Positions 42,912 through 51,903 of a DNA stretch of 64,000 nt are shown here, in pieces. Each line of letters opens with the position of its first letter. Position 1 is the stretch's first letter. The translations under genes were made by a program, and so were the position numbers. The notes under the pieces were generated by a model that saw only the letters and a list, made by a program, of their open reading frames with translations, was not told the DNA's origin and ran no database searches. The DNA comes from Streptomyces sp. Isolate_45 (GTDB lineage: Bacteria > Actinomycetota > Actinomycetes > Streptomycetales > Streptomycetaceae): the NCBI RefSeq assembly GCF_024721315.2, contig NZ_JANFAK020000005.1, positions 45,863 through 109,862 on the forward strand, read 5' to 3'.

Positions 42912-44090
42912 GTGAACAAACGACCTCTCTACTGGCTCATGCTCACCCTGCTTCTCGTAGCCATGAGCGAGTTGCAGACGATGGGCATGCTGCCCGATAT
43001 GGCCCGTAGCCTCGGTGCCTCGACCGCCGCGATCGGCGCCTTCATCTCGATCTACTCCTTCGGCATGGCCATCGGCGGCCCGCTCATCGCCTGGGCCCTG
43101 CGCGAGGTACCGCCCAAGACCGCGCTGTTGGGCGTCGTCACCGCCTACGCGGTAATGGAAGCCGCCGTCCCCCTGGTACACAACTACTGGTGGGTCGCCG
43201 CGCTTCGACTGCTGACCGGAACTCTCGGCGGCGCCGTGTTCGGTCTCACCCTGACCATGGCCGCCAGGCTCGCCCCCAGCCCCGACCGCATCGCGTCCTC
43301 GATCACCATCGTGCTCAATGGGCTCATGCTCGGTGCGGTCCTCGGCCTGCCCATCAGCCACGCCATCGCCACTGCGTGGAACTGGCAGACGAGCTTCGTC
43401 GCCCTCGGCAGCGCCGGCCTGCTCATTGCCATGCTCGACCTGCGCACCCTGCCCGTCCTGCCCGCGGCCTCCGCGCAGACCACCGCCGACGAGCTCCAGC
43501 AGTTCCGCTCGCCCCGCCTGTGGAGCCGCTACCTCATCAGCCTGCTCACCATCGGCGCGACCTACGGAGCGTTCTCCTACTTCACCCCCCTGCTGGAGCA
43601 GGACGCGGGCTTCTCCTCCAATGCGACGACCGCGATCCTCTTCGGCTACGGCCTGTGCACCGTCATCGGCAACAACCTGGTGGGCCGCCACGCGGACCGC
43701 CACGCGGTCACCCTGCTGCGCATCGGCCATCTCGTCCTGGCCGGCTCGCTGGTGCTCCTCGCGCTCTTCGCCCACCTGCCCTGGGCTGCTCTGCCCGGTG
43801 TACTCCTGGTCGGCCTGGTCGGCGTCACGATGAACCCCGCACTCGTTGTCCGGGTCGTCGAAGTCGCCGGAGCCGGAAACCTGGTCAACACCGTGCACAC
43901 ATCCGTCATCACCCTCGGCGTCGTTGCCGGCAGCGCCATCGGCGGCGTCGCCATCAGCGGCGCCGGCGACAGCGGTTCAGCCGCCGCCATGTGGACCGGC
44001 GCCATCCTCGCCATCCTCGCCACCTGCGTCCTGACCGCACAAACCGTCGAATACGAACGGCGCGTCCGCCCGCAGCCGGTACGAGACTGA
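42912..44090 (+). CDS. MFS drug-efflux-type transporter
   Basis: A 392-residue transporter with twelve predicted helices. The N-terminal MSELQTMGMLPDMARSLGAS and SFGMAIGGPLIAWALREVPP, then RLLTGTLGGAVFGLTLTMAA, follow the DHA1 (12-helix drug:H+ antiporter) pattern of the AraJ/YdhP group. The start is GTG 42912. It pairs with the TetR gene upstream as an inducible efflux unit; the substrate is unknown. Confidence 0.88.
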   Translation: MNKRPLYWLMLTLLLVAMSELQTMGMLPDMARSLGASTAAIGAFISIYSFGMAIGGPLIAWALREVPPKTALLGVVTAYAVMEAAVPLVHNYWWVAALRLLTGTLGGAVFGLTLTMAARLAPSPDRIASSITIVLNGLMLGAVLGLPISHAIATAWNWQTSFVALGSAGLLIAMLDLRTLPVLPAASAQTTADELQQFRSPRLWSRYLISLLTIGATYGAFSYFTPLLEQDAGFSSNATTAILFGYGLCTVIGNNLVGRHADRHAVTLLRIGHLVLAGSLVLLALFAHLPWAALPGVLLVGLVGVTMNPALVVRVVEVAGAGNLVNTVHTSVITLGVVAGSAIGGVAISGAGDSGSAAAMWTGAILAILATCVLTAQTVEYERRVRPQPVRD

Positions 44091-44091
44091 C

Positions 44092-44499
44092 TCAGCGTCC
44101 CGCCCCGTCCGCGCCCGGCCCCAGGGCGTAGGCGGGCACCACCTGGGGCCGGGCAATCAACACCATGGTCGGGGCGACCTGGAAGCGCAGCACCAGCTCG
44201 ACCACCCGATGTACGTGCACCCACCCGCACTGATGGGCCCCATGGGGTCCCTGTGGCCGCCGCCCGGCCGGCCCGGCCAACTACGACGCTCACGGTCCGA
44301 GACGAATGGTGCGGGGCGCGGCCTGGTTCTCGGACGTCGATGCGGCCGACGATGCCCAGCAGGTCAGGGCGCCGTGAGGAGTACCCGGGCGCGGTTTCGG
44401 AGGGCTTCGTCCTGGCGGATGACGCGATCTTCGACTCCGGGGCGGGCCACCCGGGCGTCGCAGTGGGCGAGAGCGGCAAGTAGCGCTCGTGGTCGCCGG
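44092..44499. other. Stretch with only a possible gene tail
   Basis: At 44092-44230 the minus strand reads RVVELVLRFQVAPTMVLIAR and QVVPAYALGPGADGAGR to a stop, which may be the end of a lost gene. The remainder shows nothing recognisable. Confidence 0.3.
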
Positions 44500-45381
44500 T
44501 CAATGCGTCGGGGCCGAGTAGGAGTGCAGCCGGTCGATCTCCCTGAATCCGGCCGATCGGTAGAGGGCGGTGGCTGCCGTCCGGTCGCCTTCGCCGCCGG
44601 GCGTGGCGTTCGCCTCCACGTACAGGAACACCGAAGCCGCCTGGTGGGCCCGTAGCGTCTCCAGCGCCGACCCCAGCAGCTTCCTGCCGATCCCCTGCCC
44701 TCGGACGTCCGGGAGTACGCCGATCCACCACAGGGCGCCTACCCCTTCGACCGGCAGGCCGACCACCGACTCCGCCACTACCCGACCCTGCTCACGCACT
44801 TCGAGGCGCATGGCGCGATCGTCGCCGGGTTCCGGACGCATGCGCATCCCGTCGGCCTGGGGCAGGTTCGGCGCGGGCAGGTCGATCAGGAAGTACAGCC
44901 ACAGGAACTCGCCCGCGAATCCGGCTCGGCACAGGGCGGCGTGCGTGACGGGCCTGTGGTCGACGGGCAGGGCCTCAACCCCTCGGGTCAGGGCTGTCGC
45001 GAAGTGGAAGGCTTCGACGGGGCGCGGGCCCAGGGCGGTGAGCGCGTGGCTGATCAGAGCGTCTGCGGTAGCGGTGTCTTCTCGGCAGTGCAGCCACAGG
45101 ATCAGGCCTGTGTCGTCCTTGGGGCGCTGGGCCCAGGAGATCACTCCGACGACACGGCCCCGGGGGTCCAGGGCCACGTGGGTCGTGGGCGGGGTGAGTT
45201 CGGCCCACCAGCCGGCGTCGATGGGCGATCGGCCCGCCAGGGCCTCGGTCAGCATCTCCGGGGTCGTCGTGGGCTGTCCCGGGAGCCGGTCGGCGTTGAC
45301 CAGGTCGAGGACGGCTTCGGCGTCGGCGGTGGTGTAGGGGCGCAGTGCAGCGCGAAGTGCGGGAGCCACAGAGAAGACCAT
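44500..45381 (-). CDS. GNAT-family N-acetyltransferase
   Basis: A 293-residue protein made of two GNAT-like halves. The C-terminal half has the acetyl-CoA loop DVRGQGIGRKLLGSALETLR and TALYRSAGFREIDRL; the N-terminal half (residues 10-150) is a degenerate GNAT fold (LRPYTTADAEAVLDLVNADR, HVALDPRGRVVGVISW). Such tandem proteins acetylate amines, peptides or antibiotics; the substrate cannot be predicted. GGAGG lies 8 bases before ATG 45381, and a terminator hairpin lies just upstream, so it has its own short transcript. Confidence 0.85.
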   Translation of the reverse strand: MVFSVAPALRAALRPYTTADAEAVLDLVNADRLPGQPTTTPEMLTEALAGRSPIDAGWWAELTPPTTHVALDPRGRVVGVISWAQRPKDDTGLILWLHCREDTATADALISHALTALGPRPVEAFHFATALTRGVEALPVDHRPVTHAALCRAGFAGEFLWLYFLIDLPAPNLPQADGMRMRPEPGDDRAMRLEVREQGRVVAESVVGLPVEGVGALWWIGVLPDVRGQGIGRKLLGSALETLRAHQAASVFLYVEANATPGGEGDRTAATALYRSAGFREIDRLHSYSAPTH

Positions 45382-45413
45382 GGCAAATGCCTCCGTTCGT
45401 GTCCATGATCCCT

Positions 45414-45438
45414 CCGGGGGCGGGTGCCCCGCCCCCGG
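45414..45438 (-). terminator. Perfect 11-bp hairpin before the GNAT gene
   Basis: CCGGGGGCGGG-TGC-CCCGCCCCCGG. It lies at the end of the broken gene to its right on the minus strand and 33 bases upstream of the GNAT start. Terminator of the upstream gene is likely. Confidence 0.6.
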
Positions 45439-45439
45439 G

Positions 45440-46010
45440 AGATGAGTGGTGGTGAGTTGATGGGCAGGCCCCGTTCCTGGGCGCCTCGTAGCCACTGCTC
45501 GATCGCCGAAACGGCCAGTAGCACGGCCGGGTCGCGCTCTCGTGCCAGGTGTGCACCGTCAACCAAGCCGGTTACGACCACGAACAGTCGCCCGCGCGCG
45601 TCGGCCAGCGTGTTCGTCTGACGGGCCAGGGCCCGGGTGAAGTACTGCTTTTGACGGGGCAGGATCGCCCGGTGCTCGGGCATGAGCGACAGGACCAGCG
45701 CCTTGCACCGCCCGTGGCCGGCGGGCAGATGGGGCCCGTACCGGTCGGCCAACGGAACGGCGTGGGCTGCCGCGAGGAACCGGTCGGTCAGGAAGGGGGA
45801 TGCCTCCGGGACCTCTCCTGCCGGTACGAGCAGCTCGTGAAGGAAGAAGGCGTCGTGCGCGTCTGCTGCGGCTCAGTTGCGACCGCCGGCGGTGTGGTCG
45901 GCGACGCGCTCCGCCGCCCAGGCGCGCGCCCACTCGGTGGCGGGGGTGCGGTAGGGCTCGGCCAGGAAAGCGAGCCAGAACCGGAACTCGCGAACAAAAC
46001 CAGTTGGCCC
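45440..46010 (-). pseudogene. Asparagine-synthase-like gene, C-terminal remnant with in-frame stop
   Basis: One minus-strand frame reads TGFVREFRFWLAFLAEPYRT and ATEWARAWAAERVADHTAGG, then a TGA at 45873, then DAHDAFFLHELLVPAGEVPE, ASPFLTDRFLAAAHAVPLAD-RYGPH and GRCKALVLSLMPEHRAIL, FTRALARQTNTLADARGRLF, AVLLAVSAIEQWLRGAQERG. The E-x-SPF-x-DR-x-x-AA-x-AVP pattern followed by K-x-L and a basic YFTRALA segment resembles the C-terminus of asparagine synthase-type enzymes, including lasso-peptide cyclases. There is no ATP-binding SGGxDS part. The family call is tentative. Confidence 0.4.
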
Positions 46011-46056
46011 TGCCGCGTGCGCGAAACCGGTCGGCCACCCCACTGGTTCGCCGATC

Positions 46057-46233
46057 ATGAACGACGAGAGCGTGATCACGATCGAGATCCGGGGCCACGA
46101 GAAGGCCGGGCTCGAAACGGCCCACCGGATCTCCACCCTGTTCCTGTCCAACGGGCCTTGCCGGCTGCGACGTACGCCCTGCAGGGACGAAGTAGAGGTG
46201 CTCGTCCAGCGGATGTCGCCAGGGGGCCGGTGA
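46057..46233 (+). CDS. Small hypothetical protein (58 residues)
   Basis: A 58-residue frame: MNDESVITIEIRGHEKAGLE, TAHRISTLFLSNGPCRLRRT and a short tail. Coding bias and an amphipathic beta-alpha pattern support it; similar short proteins (DUF6207-type) are common in streptomycetes, but the match is loose. No ribosome site is visible, so it may be a fragment. Confidence 0.4.
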   Translation: MNDESVITIEIRGHEKAGLETAHRISTLFLSNGPCRLRRTPCRDEVEVLVQRMSPGGR

Positions 46234-46504
46234 GGACGGCTACCTCGACCGTGACGAGGCGGAGGGCGCAGGCGCGTTTCCAGTTCGTTCCTAGCAGCTC
46301 CGGTCCGCCTCACCCGGCTGGAGCTACTCCAGCGCCGAGGGCAAGGTTCCGTCGGCGTCTGGCGTGGTGGCCGCCGGCTGGATTCGGCGGAGGTCTTGCG
46401 CGTTTCGGGCCCTTGAGGCCTTACCGCGGAGCGGGTCCCGTCGATCTGGCCGGTGGTCATCACCCAGCCTGTGTTCACTCGTTGGTGTTTGTGTTGCGAG
46501 CCCG

Positions 46505-46699
46505 TCGCACGGTGACCTCTCGATCCGTCCGAGCCTGTCGAGCTCCCACGGTGGACCGAGGCCCGCGCGGTGCGCTGGTGTCACGAACAGCTAGTGAGGT
46601 GGCGGTCCGGCCCTGGTGGCCGAGGCCTGGAACTAAAACGCCGCGTGGCCCGCATGCGCCCGTGACCAGCGCAAACATCGAGCCTCCGGGAGGGACCAC
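46505..46699 (+). ncRNA. IS110 left-end leader, candidate bridge RNA (second copy)
   Basis: Non-coding DNA directly upstream of an IS110 transposase start. It shares ordered blocks with 40597-40775 (minus strand), including GCTAGTGAGGTGGCGG and CTGGAACTAAAACGCCG. The segment between these two blocks differs from the other copy. Bridge-RNA function is inferred. The DNA between 46234 and 46504 has no gene. Confidence 0.4.
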
Positions 46700-47085
46700 T
46701 TGATCTACCGCGGAATCGACTGGGCCGAGAAACACCACGACGTCGTTCTGGTCGGCGAGGCCGGCCAGCTGCTGGCCAAGCGCCGCATCACCGACGATGC
46801 GGCGAGCTACCAGATCCTGCCGGACCTGCTCGCCGAGTACGACGACAGCCAGGACGAGCCCATTCCGATCGCCATCGAGACCAACCGCGGGCTTCTCGTG
46901 AGCCTTCTCGGCCCTGCGCGCCTCTCCCGGGGCAATGGCCCGCTACCGCCACCGCCGCAACGAACGCGGAGACTGGCACGCCTCCGCCCTGCGCAACGTC
47001 CACAACAGCCTGATCGGCCAGCTCCACCACTGCCTCCGGCAGCGCGAACACTTCGACGAAGAGACGGCCTTCTCAACCCCGTGGA
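46700..47085 (+). pseudogene. IS110-family transposase with internal deletion
   Basis: IYRGIDWAEKHHDVVLVGEA and IPIAIETNRGLLVSLLG are the N-terminal DEDD segments. They run straight into ARYRHRRNERGDWHASALRN and LIGQLHHCLRQREHFDEETA, the C-terminal end of the Tnp_20 domain, in another frame from about 46930. About 250 central residues are missing. Confidence 0.85.
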
Positions 47086-47345
47086 ACAGGCGCAGCAGGC
47101 AGCGTGAGGCGGTGGATCAGATGACCAGCGCTGTCTCCTCGGCAAGGTCAAGGTATGTACGCCGGGCCGCGGGACGCCAAACGAACGCGTCTGCGATCTC
47201 GGAACGGAGAGGGTGGGCCTGCTGGAGGCCCTCCGCTGGGGGTGCGGGCGTCCGGTGCGGGCAGGTTACCGACGACCATCAACGGAGGAGCAGATCACTA
47301 CGCTGCGTATCGATCGCTTTCCTCGTTCCGTCAGATGGGGACCCC

Positions 47346-47745
47346 ATGCGATACCTGCGACCCGCCCGTTCATCTGTTGTCCTCGGCGCCATGTTCCTGG
47401 CCCGGGCGGCTTTGGCCGGTCCCGGCGCTCACGCGCAGCAGGCCCTGGCACCCGAACCGGCTCCGGGTCTGTATACCCTCAACCCCCTCAACAGCGGCAA
47501 GTGCCTGTGCGTCGCCGCACCTCGGATGGGCGATCGCACCGCGACCACGCCGTGGTCCTGCATCGCCGGGGCCAAGCCGCAGAAGTGGGAGGAGCGATGG
47601 CGCCGCAGGCCATGACCATGCTGTCGGCAGGCGGGCAAGAGTGGGACAAGTGTCTCACCCTGGGCACCAACTGCTGCCTGGCCCCACGGGCACAATGCGC
47701 TGGACGATCCCACCCTGCGCGCCCACGACCGACCACTCAAGGTGA
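47346..47745 (+). pseudogene. Secreted ricin-type lectin-like protein, frameshifted
   Basis: The start MRYLRPARSSVVLGAMFLAR-AALAG looks like a signal peptide. GLYTLNPLNSGKCLCVAAPR and WSCIAGAKPQKWE form the first repeat of a ricin B-type trefoil. Near 47600 the frame shifts to MTMLSAGGQEWDKCLTLGTN-CCLA, and later pieces (PLKVIKLETAGG) lie in yet another frame. Not functional as it stands. Confidence 0.55.
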
Positions 47746-47917
47746 TCAAACTGGAAACTGCCGGAGGATTGGCGACACCTCAACATGCGGGCCTACCAGT
47801 CCCAAGGCTGGTGTAGCCATTGAGTCCGAGCGCGCCGAACTCGTCATCCCTACCGGACAACAAGGCAGCCATCAGCAGCACGCCGAGGGCGGACGTCACC
47901 ACCTTCTCCGGACCGCG

Positions 47918-48436
47918 TCAGTGCCCGACGGCGGCCTTCGCCGCCACGATCAGCAACACGAAGAACACGTTGACCAGGCCCTCGATGACCGCCTGGGTGC
48001 GGGACGCGCCGGCGTTCAGGGCTCCGAACAGGGCCCAGAAGAACTGCTGCGCCCCCGCGACCGACAGTGCGAACCACACCGCGCCGCTCGGCCCGAGCCC
48101 CAGGAGTGGGCTCACGGCCAAGGCCGCGGCCGGCAGCACGGCCGCCTCGATGATGGGCAGCTCGCGCCGTCCGGTTCGTCGGACCTCGGCCCAGCCGACG
48201 GGCCTGCCCACCAGTCGTTCGCCGGCGAGGTTCGCATAGACGTGGGCCACCCAGAAGACCGTGCCCGTCACCAGAAGCATCACCATGAGCTGGACACGCG
48301 GGAAGCCACCGACCGCGCTGGCCGTGGCGATCACCGAAGCCGCCAGGAGCGACCCGTAGACGGCTCCCGCCTGGTCGGTTCGAGATGCCGACTGAGTGTG
48401 GTCGGACCGGCGGGGCCATCGGAGGAGGCGATGCAC
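47918..48436 (-). CDS. Hypothetical membrane protein
   Basis: A 172-residue protein with four or five membrane helices (AGAVYGSLLAASVIATASAV, VQLMVMLLVTGTVFWVAHVY, EAAVLPAAALAVSPLLGLGP, LVNVFFVLLIVAAKAAV) and a basic cytoplasmic loop RPVGWAEVRRTGRREL between the second and third. It resembles a common streptomycete membrane protein of unknown function. The start is uncertain; GTG 48436 is used because no ATG is available and coding-like sequence begins near there. Confidence 0.65.
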   Translation of the reverse strand: MHRLLRWPRRSDHTQSASRTDQAGAVYGSLLAASVIATASAVGGFPRVQLMVMLLVTGTVFWVAHVYANLAGERLVGRPVGWAEVRRTGRRELPIIEAAVLPAAALAVSPLLGLGPSGAVWFALSVAGAQQFFWALFGALNAGASRTQAVIEGLVNVFFVLLIVAAKAAVGH

Positions 48437-48599
48437 CCGCCCAACATATAGACCGCGGCCCGTCCTGGGCCGCACCACACGCGGATATGTGCGCCGGCCT
48501 CTTCGTAGGCCCATGTCCAGGGCCTGATCCGGATCGTGGAGGATCAGGCCTGGGCGGCCCGCCGGCTGATCGCACTCGTGAAAGCCCGCCGATCAGCGG

Positions 48600-48720
48600 A
48601 CCTGCGGCCGCCCCGTTCCCGCCCATCGCCATGATCTCGCCGAACGCACACGCCTTCGACGCCGTGTCCGTGAACAGCAGCGTGGTCAGGATGTGGACCG
48701 GCTGGCGGCCTACATGTGAA
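48600..48720 (-). pseudogene. Adenylate/guanylate-cyclase-like fragment
   Basis: The minus strand reads PVHILTTLLFTDTASKACAF-GEIMAMG, which resembles the first beta-strand and metal-binding segment (LATVLFTDIVGST) of class III cyclase domains. The second conserved residues are missing. A short remnant only. Confidence 0.35.
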
Positions 48721-48847
48721 CGTGGCTCTGGCAAGATTTTCGTAGCCGAAGATCGTCGTGATTGGGCAGTCTCAACATGGCTCTGTAGAGCCCCAGCACT
48801 GAGAGAGACTGTGCCGACACCAGCCTCACCAGGGACGTGCGCCAGCC

Positions 48848-49093
48848 GTGGCAGAACTCAGGGTCACTTACGACAAGACTGCGAACGCAGCGTACGTCCA
48901 CCTCACCGATCCGCAGGTTCGCACAAGATCCTCGCGCATGTACCCCTGCGATCCGGTGCAGGTCGGCGGCATGATCAACCTTGACTTCGACCGAAAAGGG
49001 CGCCTCATTGGCATCGAGGTACTGGCGGCCAACTCCAAGCTGCCCGAGTATCTGCTCGAGTCATCTGAGCGCCTGGACGACGACGGTGTATGA
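48848..49093 (+). CDS. DUF2283 family small protein
   Basis: An 81-residue protein matching the DUF2283 pattern: an N-terminal VTYDKTANAAYVHLTD and the central INLDFDRKGRLIGIEVLAAN stretch, ending in a short acidic helix. Function unknown; members are often encoded near toxin-antitoxin or mobile DNA. The start is GTG 48848. The convergent IS21 fragment begins about 100 bases downstream. Confidence 0.85.
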   Translation: MAELRVTYDKTANAAYVHLTDPQVRTRSSRMYPCDPVQVGGMINLDFDRKGRLIGIEVLAANSKLPEYLLESSERLDDDGV

Positions 49094-49189
49094 AGCGGTT
49101 GAGTAGTCCCTTGCCTCGCGCCGTACCTGGTTGAAGTCGTCTCAGTGTGCATTGCGGCGGCGTAGGTGAGCGATCAGCACGACCCGGTG

Positions 49190-49370
49190 GCGTGCTCCGG
49201 CGCGTCCTGCCATGACGCGTTTTCCGCGGCTTGGGCACCGCCGACGCCAGAGCATCGCGAACCAGCCGACGGTGAACGCCGTACTTGCGGGCCAACGCCC
49301 GCATCGACAGTCCCTCCTGCCACGAGTCACGGCGGATCCGCAGGAACAGCTCTTCCCTCGACAACTCCAT
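49190..49370 (-). pseudogene. istA: IS21-family istA, N-terminal fragment
   Basis: MELSREELFLRIRRDSWQEG and LSMRALARKYGVHRRLVRDA, then LASAVPKPRKTRHGR: the N-terminal helix-turn-helix of IS21 IstA proteins. After about 60 residues the sequence is no longer IstA-like. The strand is opposite to the istA/istB remnant at 19.3-20.3 kb. Confidence 0.8.
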
Positions 49371-49639
49371 CAGGCATCGCCCCCACACGGTCCACCACGA
49401 CCGTCCCACCGCACGTCACCCGGTGGGGCCAAATGAGACCGGAACAACCCCCGAACGCTCCCGTACGCCCCCATTCCTGGGGCCAACTCAAGCTGAAACG
49501 TGTAGCCGAATCAGACCATCAAAGCCGGCTCTACGAAGTCGCACCGCCACCGGCCCCGCTGCACTGACCTGGCCCGGAGCCATGGTGGTGTCTTCAAGGC
49601 ACCAAGAACGAAAGGCGTAGGCGGGCATCTCGTGGGCGC
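49371..49639. other. Non-coding stretch
   Basis: No gene recognised between the istA fragment and the next minus-strand gene. Confidence 0.4.
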
Positions 49640-50121
49640 TCAGGCCGACGGCGGGGAAGGGGTCATGTCGTACTCATCGACGTCCAGAAACGCGCCAGTA
49701 GCGGCAAGAAAGGCGATTGCTTCGCGGTCGAGCGCCCAGCCGAAGAGGTTGTGCTTGTCCCTTTCCTGCGGCTGCCCGACCTCGTCCTGCTGCTCGGCGT
49801 CATTGAAGTAGCGCACCACCTCCAGCCGGGCTTCGAGGTACGGCTCGTCTTCGTCGTTTGCACTGTTGTACTGCTTCATGAGCTCGGCAATGCGGTCGGT
49901 CTGTGGCCGGAGACGGCCCAGGACGTGCGCGATCTGTTCGTCCACGCACAGGCCCGGTTCCCTGCATACGACCTTCCAGATCTGACAGAACGGATTCGCC
50001 GGGTCAACAGGGAGGCGGCGCGGGTCGACCACTTTCGTCTCATCAGGCTCGATACCCAGCGCATCAGTTAGGGGTTGTTGTCTTTCCGGGCTTGAGGACT
50101 GCGTTCTCGCTGGTCAGGCAT
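49640..50121 (-). pseudogene. Hypothetical protein gene with a single frameshift near its 5' end
   Basis: ATG 50121 opens MPDQRERSPQARKDNNP and stops at 50068. One base over, the frame reads LTDALGIEPDETKVVDPRRL, then DPANPFCQIWKVVCREPGLC and LGRLRPQTDRIAELMKQYNS, EARLEVVRYFNDAEQQDEVG and ends at 49640. The join gives a smooth protein of about 160 residues, so a one-base change in AACAACCCCTAACTG is the likely lesion, or a sequencing error. Family not recognised. If the upstream part is ignored, a GTG at 50032 gives 130 residues. Confidence 0.6.
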
Positions 50122-50177
50122 AGGGTTGGCGGTCTCGTGGCAGTGGTGACGTGTCGTTGCTTTGGTGGAGGTCGAGG

Positions 50178-50723
50178 ATGCCGTCGGTCGTGGGACTGCT
50201 GGAACAGCGTGAGCTCACCGCTCGCCGTCGTGTCGACGATCTGCGGGAGGAGGCCGACCGCCTCCAGGCGGAGCTGGCCGTGGCTGAGCAGGAGTGGAAC
50301 GAGTGGGTCATCGCCCGCTCACGCGTTGGCGAGGTACTGGCCCCGGGCAACGACGCCGTCGTCGGCCCCGCCGCCTCCGAGGGTCTGCCGGTACCCGGTG
50401 TGGAGCCGGCGCGGCCCGAACCGGCGGAGGCGGCGAAGCCGAAAACAGTGGTGCCGGTGTGGCGCGCGGGGCTGGCCTGGTCGGCGCTGTCGGTGGACTA
50501 CCAGCGCATCCTGCAGGCCCTCAGCGACCGTAACCGACTCGGTCAAGGAGCTTTGACGTGCCAGGAGATGGCCGCCCGCTTCGGCCTGGACCCCGTACCA
50601 GGAAAGGTGGAGGCACTGCGATCGAAGGCCAAGCGGCTGACGGCGCGCGGCTGGCTGATTGAGCCGGTACCTGGCCGATGCATGCTCGCGAAGGACGTGG
50701 CCGGGCAACGCGGCGGGTCATGA
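50178..50723 (+). CDS. Coiled-coil/winged-helix accessory protein of a transposable unit
   Basis: A 181-residue protein: an N-terminal coiled coil (residues 5-55, LLEQRELTARRRVDDLREEA, DRLQAELAVAEQEWNEWVI), a Pro-rich linker (65-95), and a winged-helix-like C-terminal domain (LSVDYQRILQALSDRNRLGQ, CQEMAARFGLDPVPGKVEAL, RLTARGWLIEPVPGR). Proteins of this form occur repeatedly in streptomycetes near transposases; I recall the type but not a tested function. ATG 50178 follows GGAGG. Its 3' end meets the end of the convergent IS transposase. Confidence 0.65.
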   Translation: MPSVVGLLEQRELTARRRVDDLREEADRLQAELAVAEQEWNEWVIARSRVGEVLAPGNDAVVGPAASEGLPVPGVEPARPEPAEAAKPKTVVPVWRAGLAWSALSVDYQRILQALSDRNRLGQGALTCQEMAARFGLDPVPGKVEALRSKAKRLTARGWLIEPVPGRCMLAKDVAGQRGGS

Positions 50724-51500
50724 GCATCGTCATCGACCAGTGGACCATCGCCTCCGCGCTGGCGATGGAACGCTCGAAGTCGCGCACGAGACGGCGACTT
50801 CGCATCAGGTGGGCGAAGAACCGCTCGACGATCCACCGCTTGGGCAGCACGACGAAGCCGCGCATGTCGTCGCTGCGTTTGACGATGGCGAGGACCAGGG
50901 CGAGGGCCGCGAGGCAGTACTCGACGAGGCTGCCGGTGTATCCGCCGTCGGCCCGGACCAGGGCCAGCAGGTGGTGCGCGGCAGTGACCTGGGTGAGCAG
51001 GACCTGGGCCGCGGCGCGGTCGCCCACATCCGCTGCGGTGACCATCACCGCGAGCAGCAGGCCAAGGGTGTCGACCACGACGTGCCGCTCGCGCCCGTTG
51101 ATCAGCTTGCCGCCGTCGAAGCCGCGGCTGTCAGAGCCGACGACCGCGTCCGCTTTGACCGACTGCGAGTCGATCACGCCCGCGCCCGGCTCCGAGTCCC
51201 GCCCGGCCCGCTCGCGGACCAGGCGGCGGAGCCGGTCGTGGAACCCGCGGACCAGATCGTGGTTGCGCCAGCGCCGGAAGAACGCGTAGACCCGGTCCCA
51301 CGGTGGGAAGTCGGCAGGCATGGCCCGTCACTTCGTGCCGTTGTCGACCAGGTAGCGGATCTCGTCCAGCATCGCGCGGTGGCATTAAGCCTCCGGTTGC
51401 CCACCCCGGCCCCGCAGCCGGCCCGGCACCGGCAGCAGTGGCCGGACCACCGCCCACTCGGCGTCCGACATGTCGGTGGGATACCGACGCTCGCGCGCCC
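50720..51500 (-). pseudogene. IS5-family transposase with two in-frame stop codons
   Basis: One frame runs RRYPTDMSDAEWAVVRPLLP, then a stop at 51385 where Tyr is expected, CHRAMLDEIRYLVDNGTK, a stop where Trp is expected, then PADFPPWDRVYAFFRRWRNH, VIDSQSVKADAVVGSDSRGF (catalytic Asp), ALVRADGGYTGSLVEY and WIVERFFAHLMRSRRLVRDF with the last Glu. Everything else is intact, so inactivation is recent. The natural stop appears lost, with the frame running on into the end of the convergent accessory gene. Confidence 0.85.
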
Positions 51501-51903
51501 CGTGGTCTCTGGCGTTCCCGAACCTGTGAGCCAGACAGTCACACGCGAGAGTGGCTGAAGTGGACCCCACTCCCGCGTTGCCGTAGCAATGCGACAACAG
51601 GGCCTCCTGGAAAGCACGTTGGCTTCGACACCCTTCGAGCTTCCAAGAGACCCTGCTCTCATGCACGGCAGCCGCCGCAGTCACCCGATCGACTGACTTC
51701 TCGACGAGATCAGGACGACGCAGTCGCGTCGCTTCTCGTGATCGCTGGGACGGACGAATTCGCACTGCCATCCAGGTGGACGGTCGGCTTGGTGACGCCC
51801 CGAGGCCGCCTCGCGGGTTTGAGTCCGGTGCCGCGACTGACGAACCTGGCGAAGAGTCGTGTCCTACCGGCTCGAGGCGCGGCCAACCGCTTCCCCCTAC
51901 GTC
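51501..51903. other. Non-coding stretch
   Basis: No gene recognised between the IS5 remnant and the maleylpyruvate-isomerase-type gene. Confidence 0.4.

Noticed and set aside
45440..46233. Lasso-peptide biosynthetic cluster
   Set aside because: Only a broken cyclase-like tail is present; no precursor peptide, protease or PqqD-like gene was seen.
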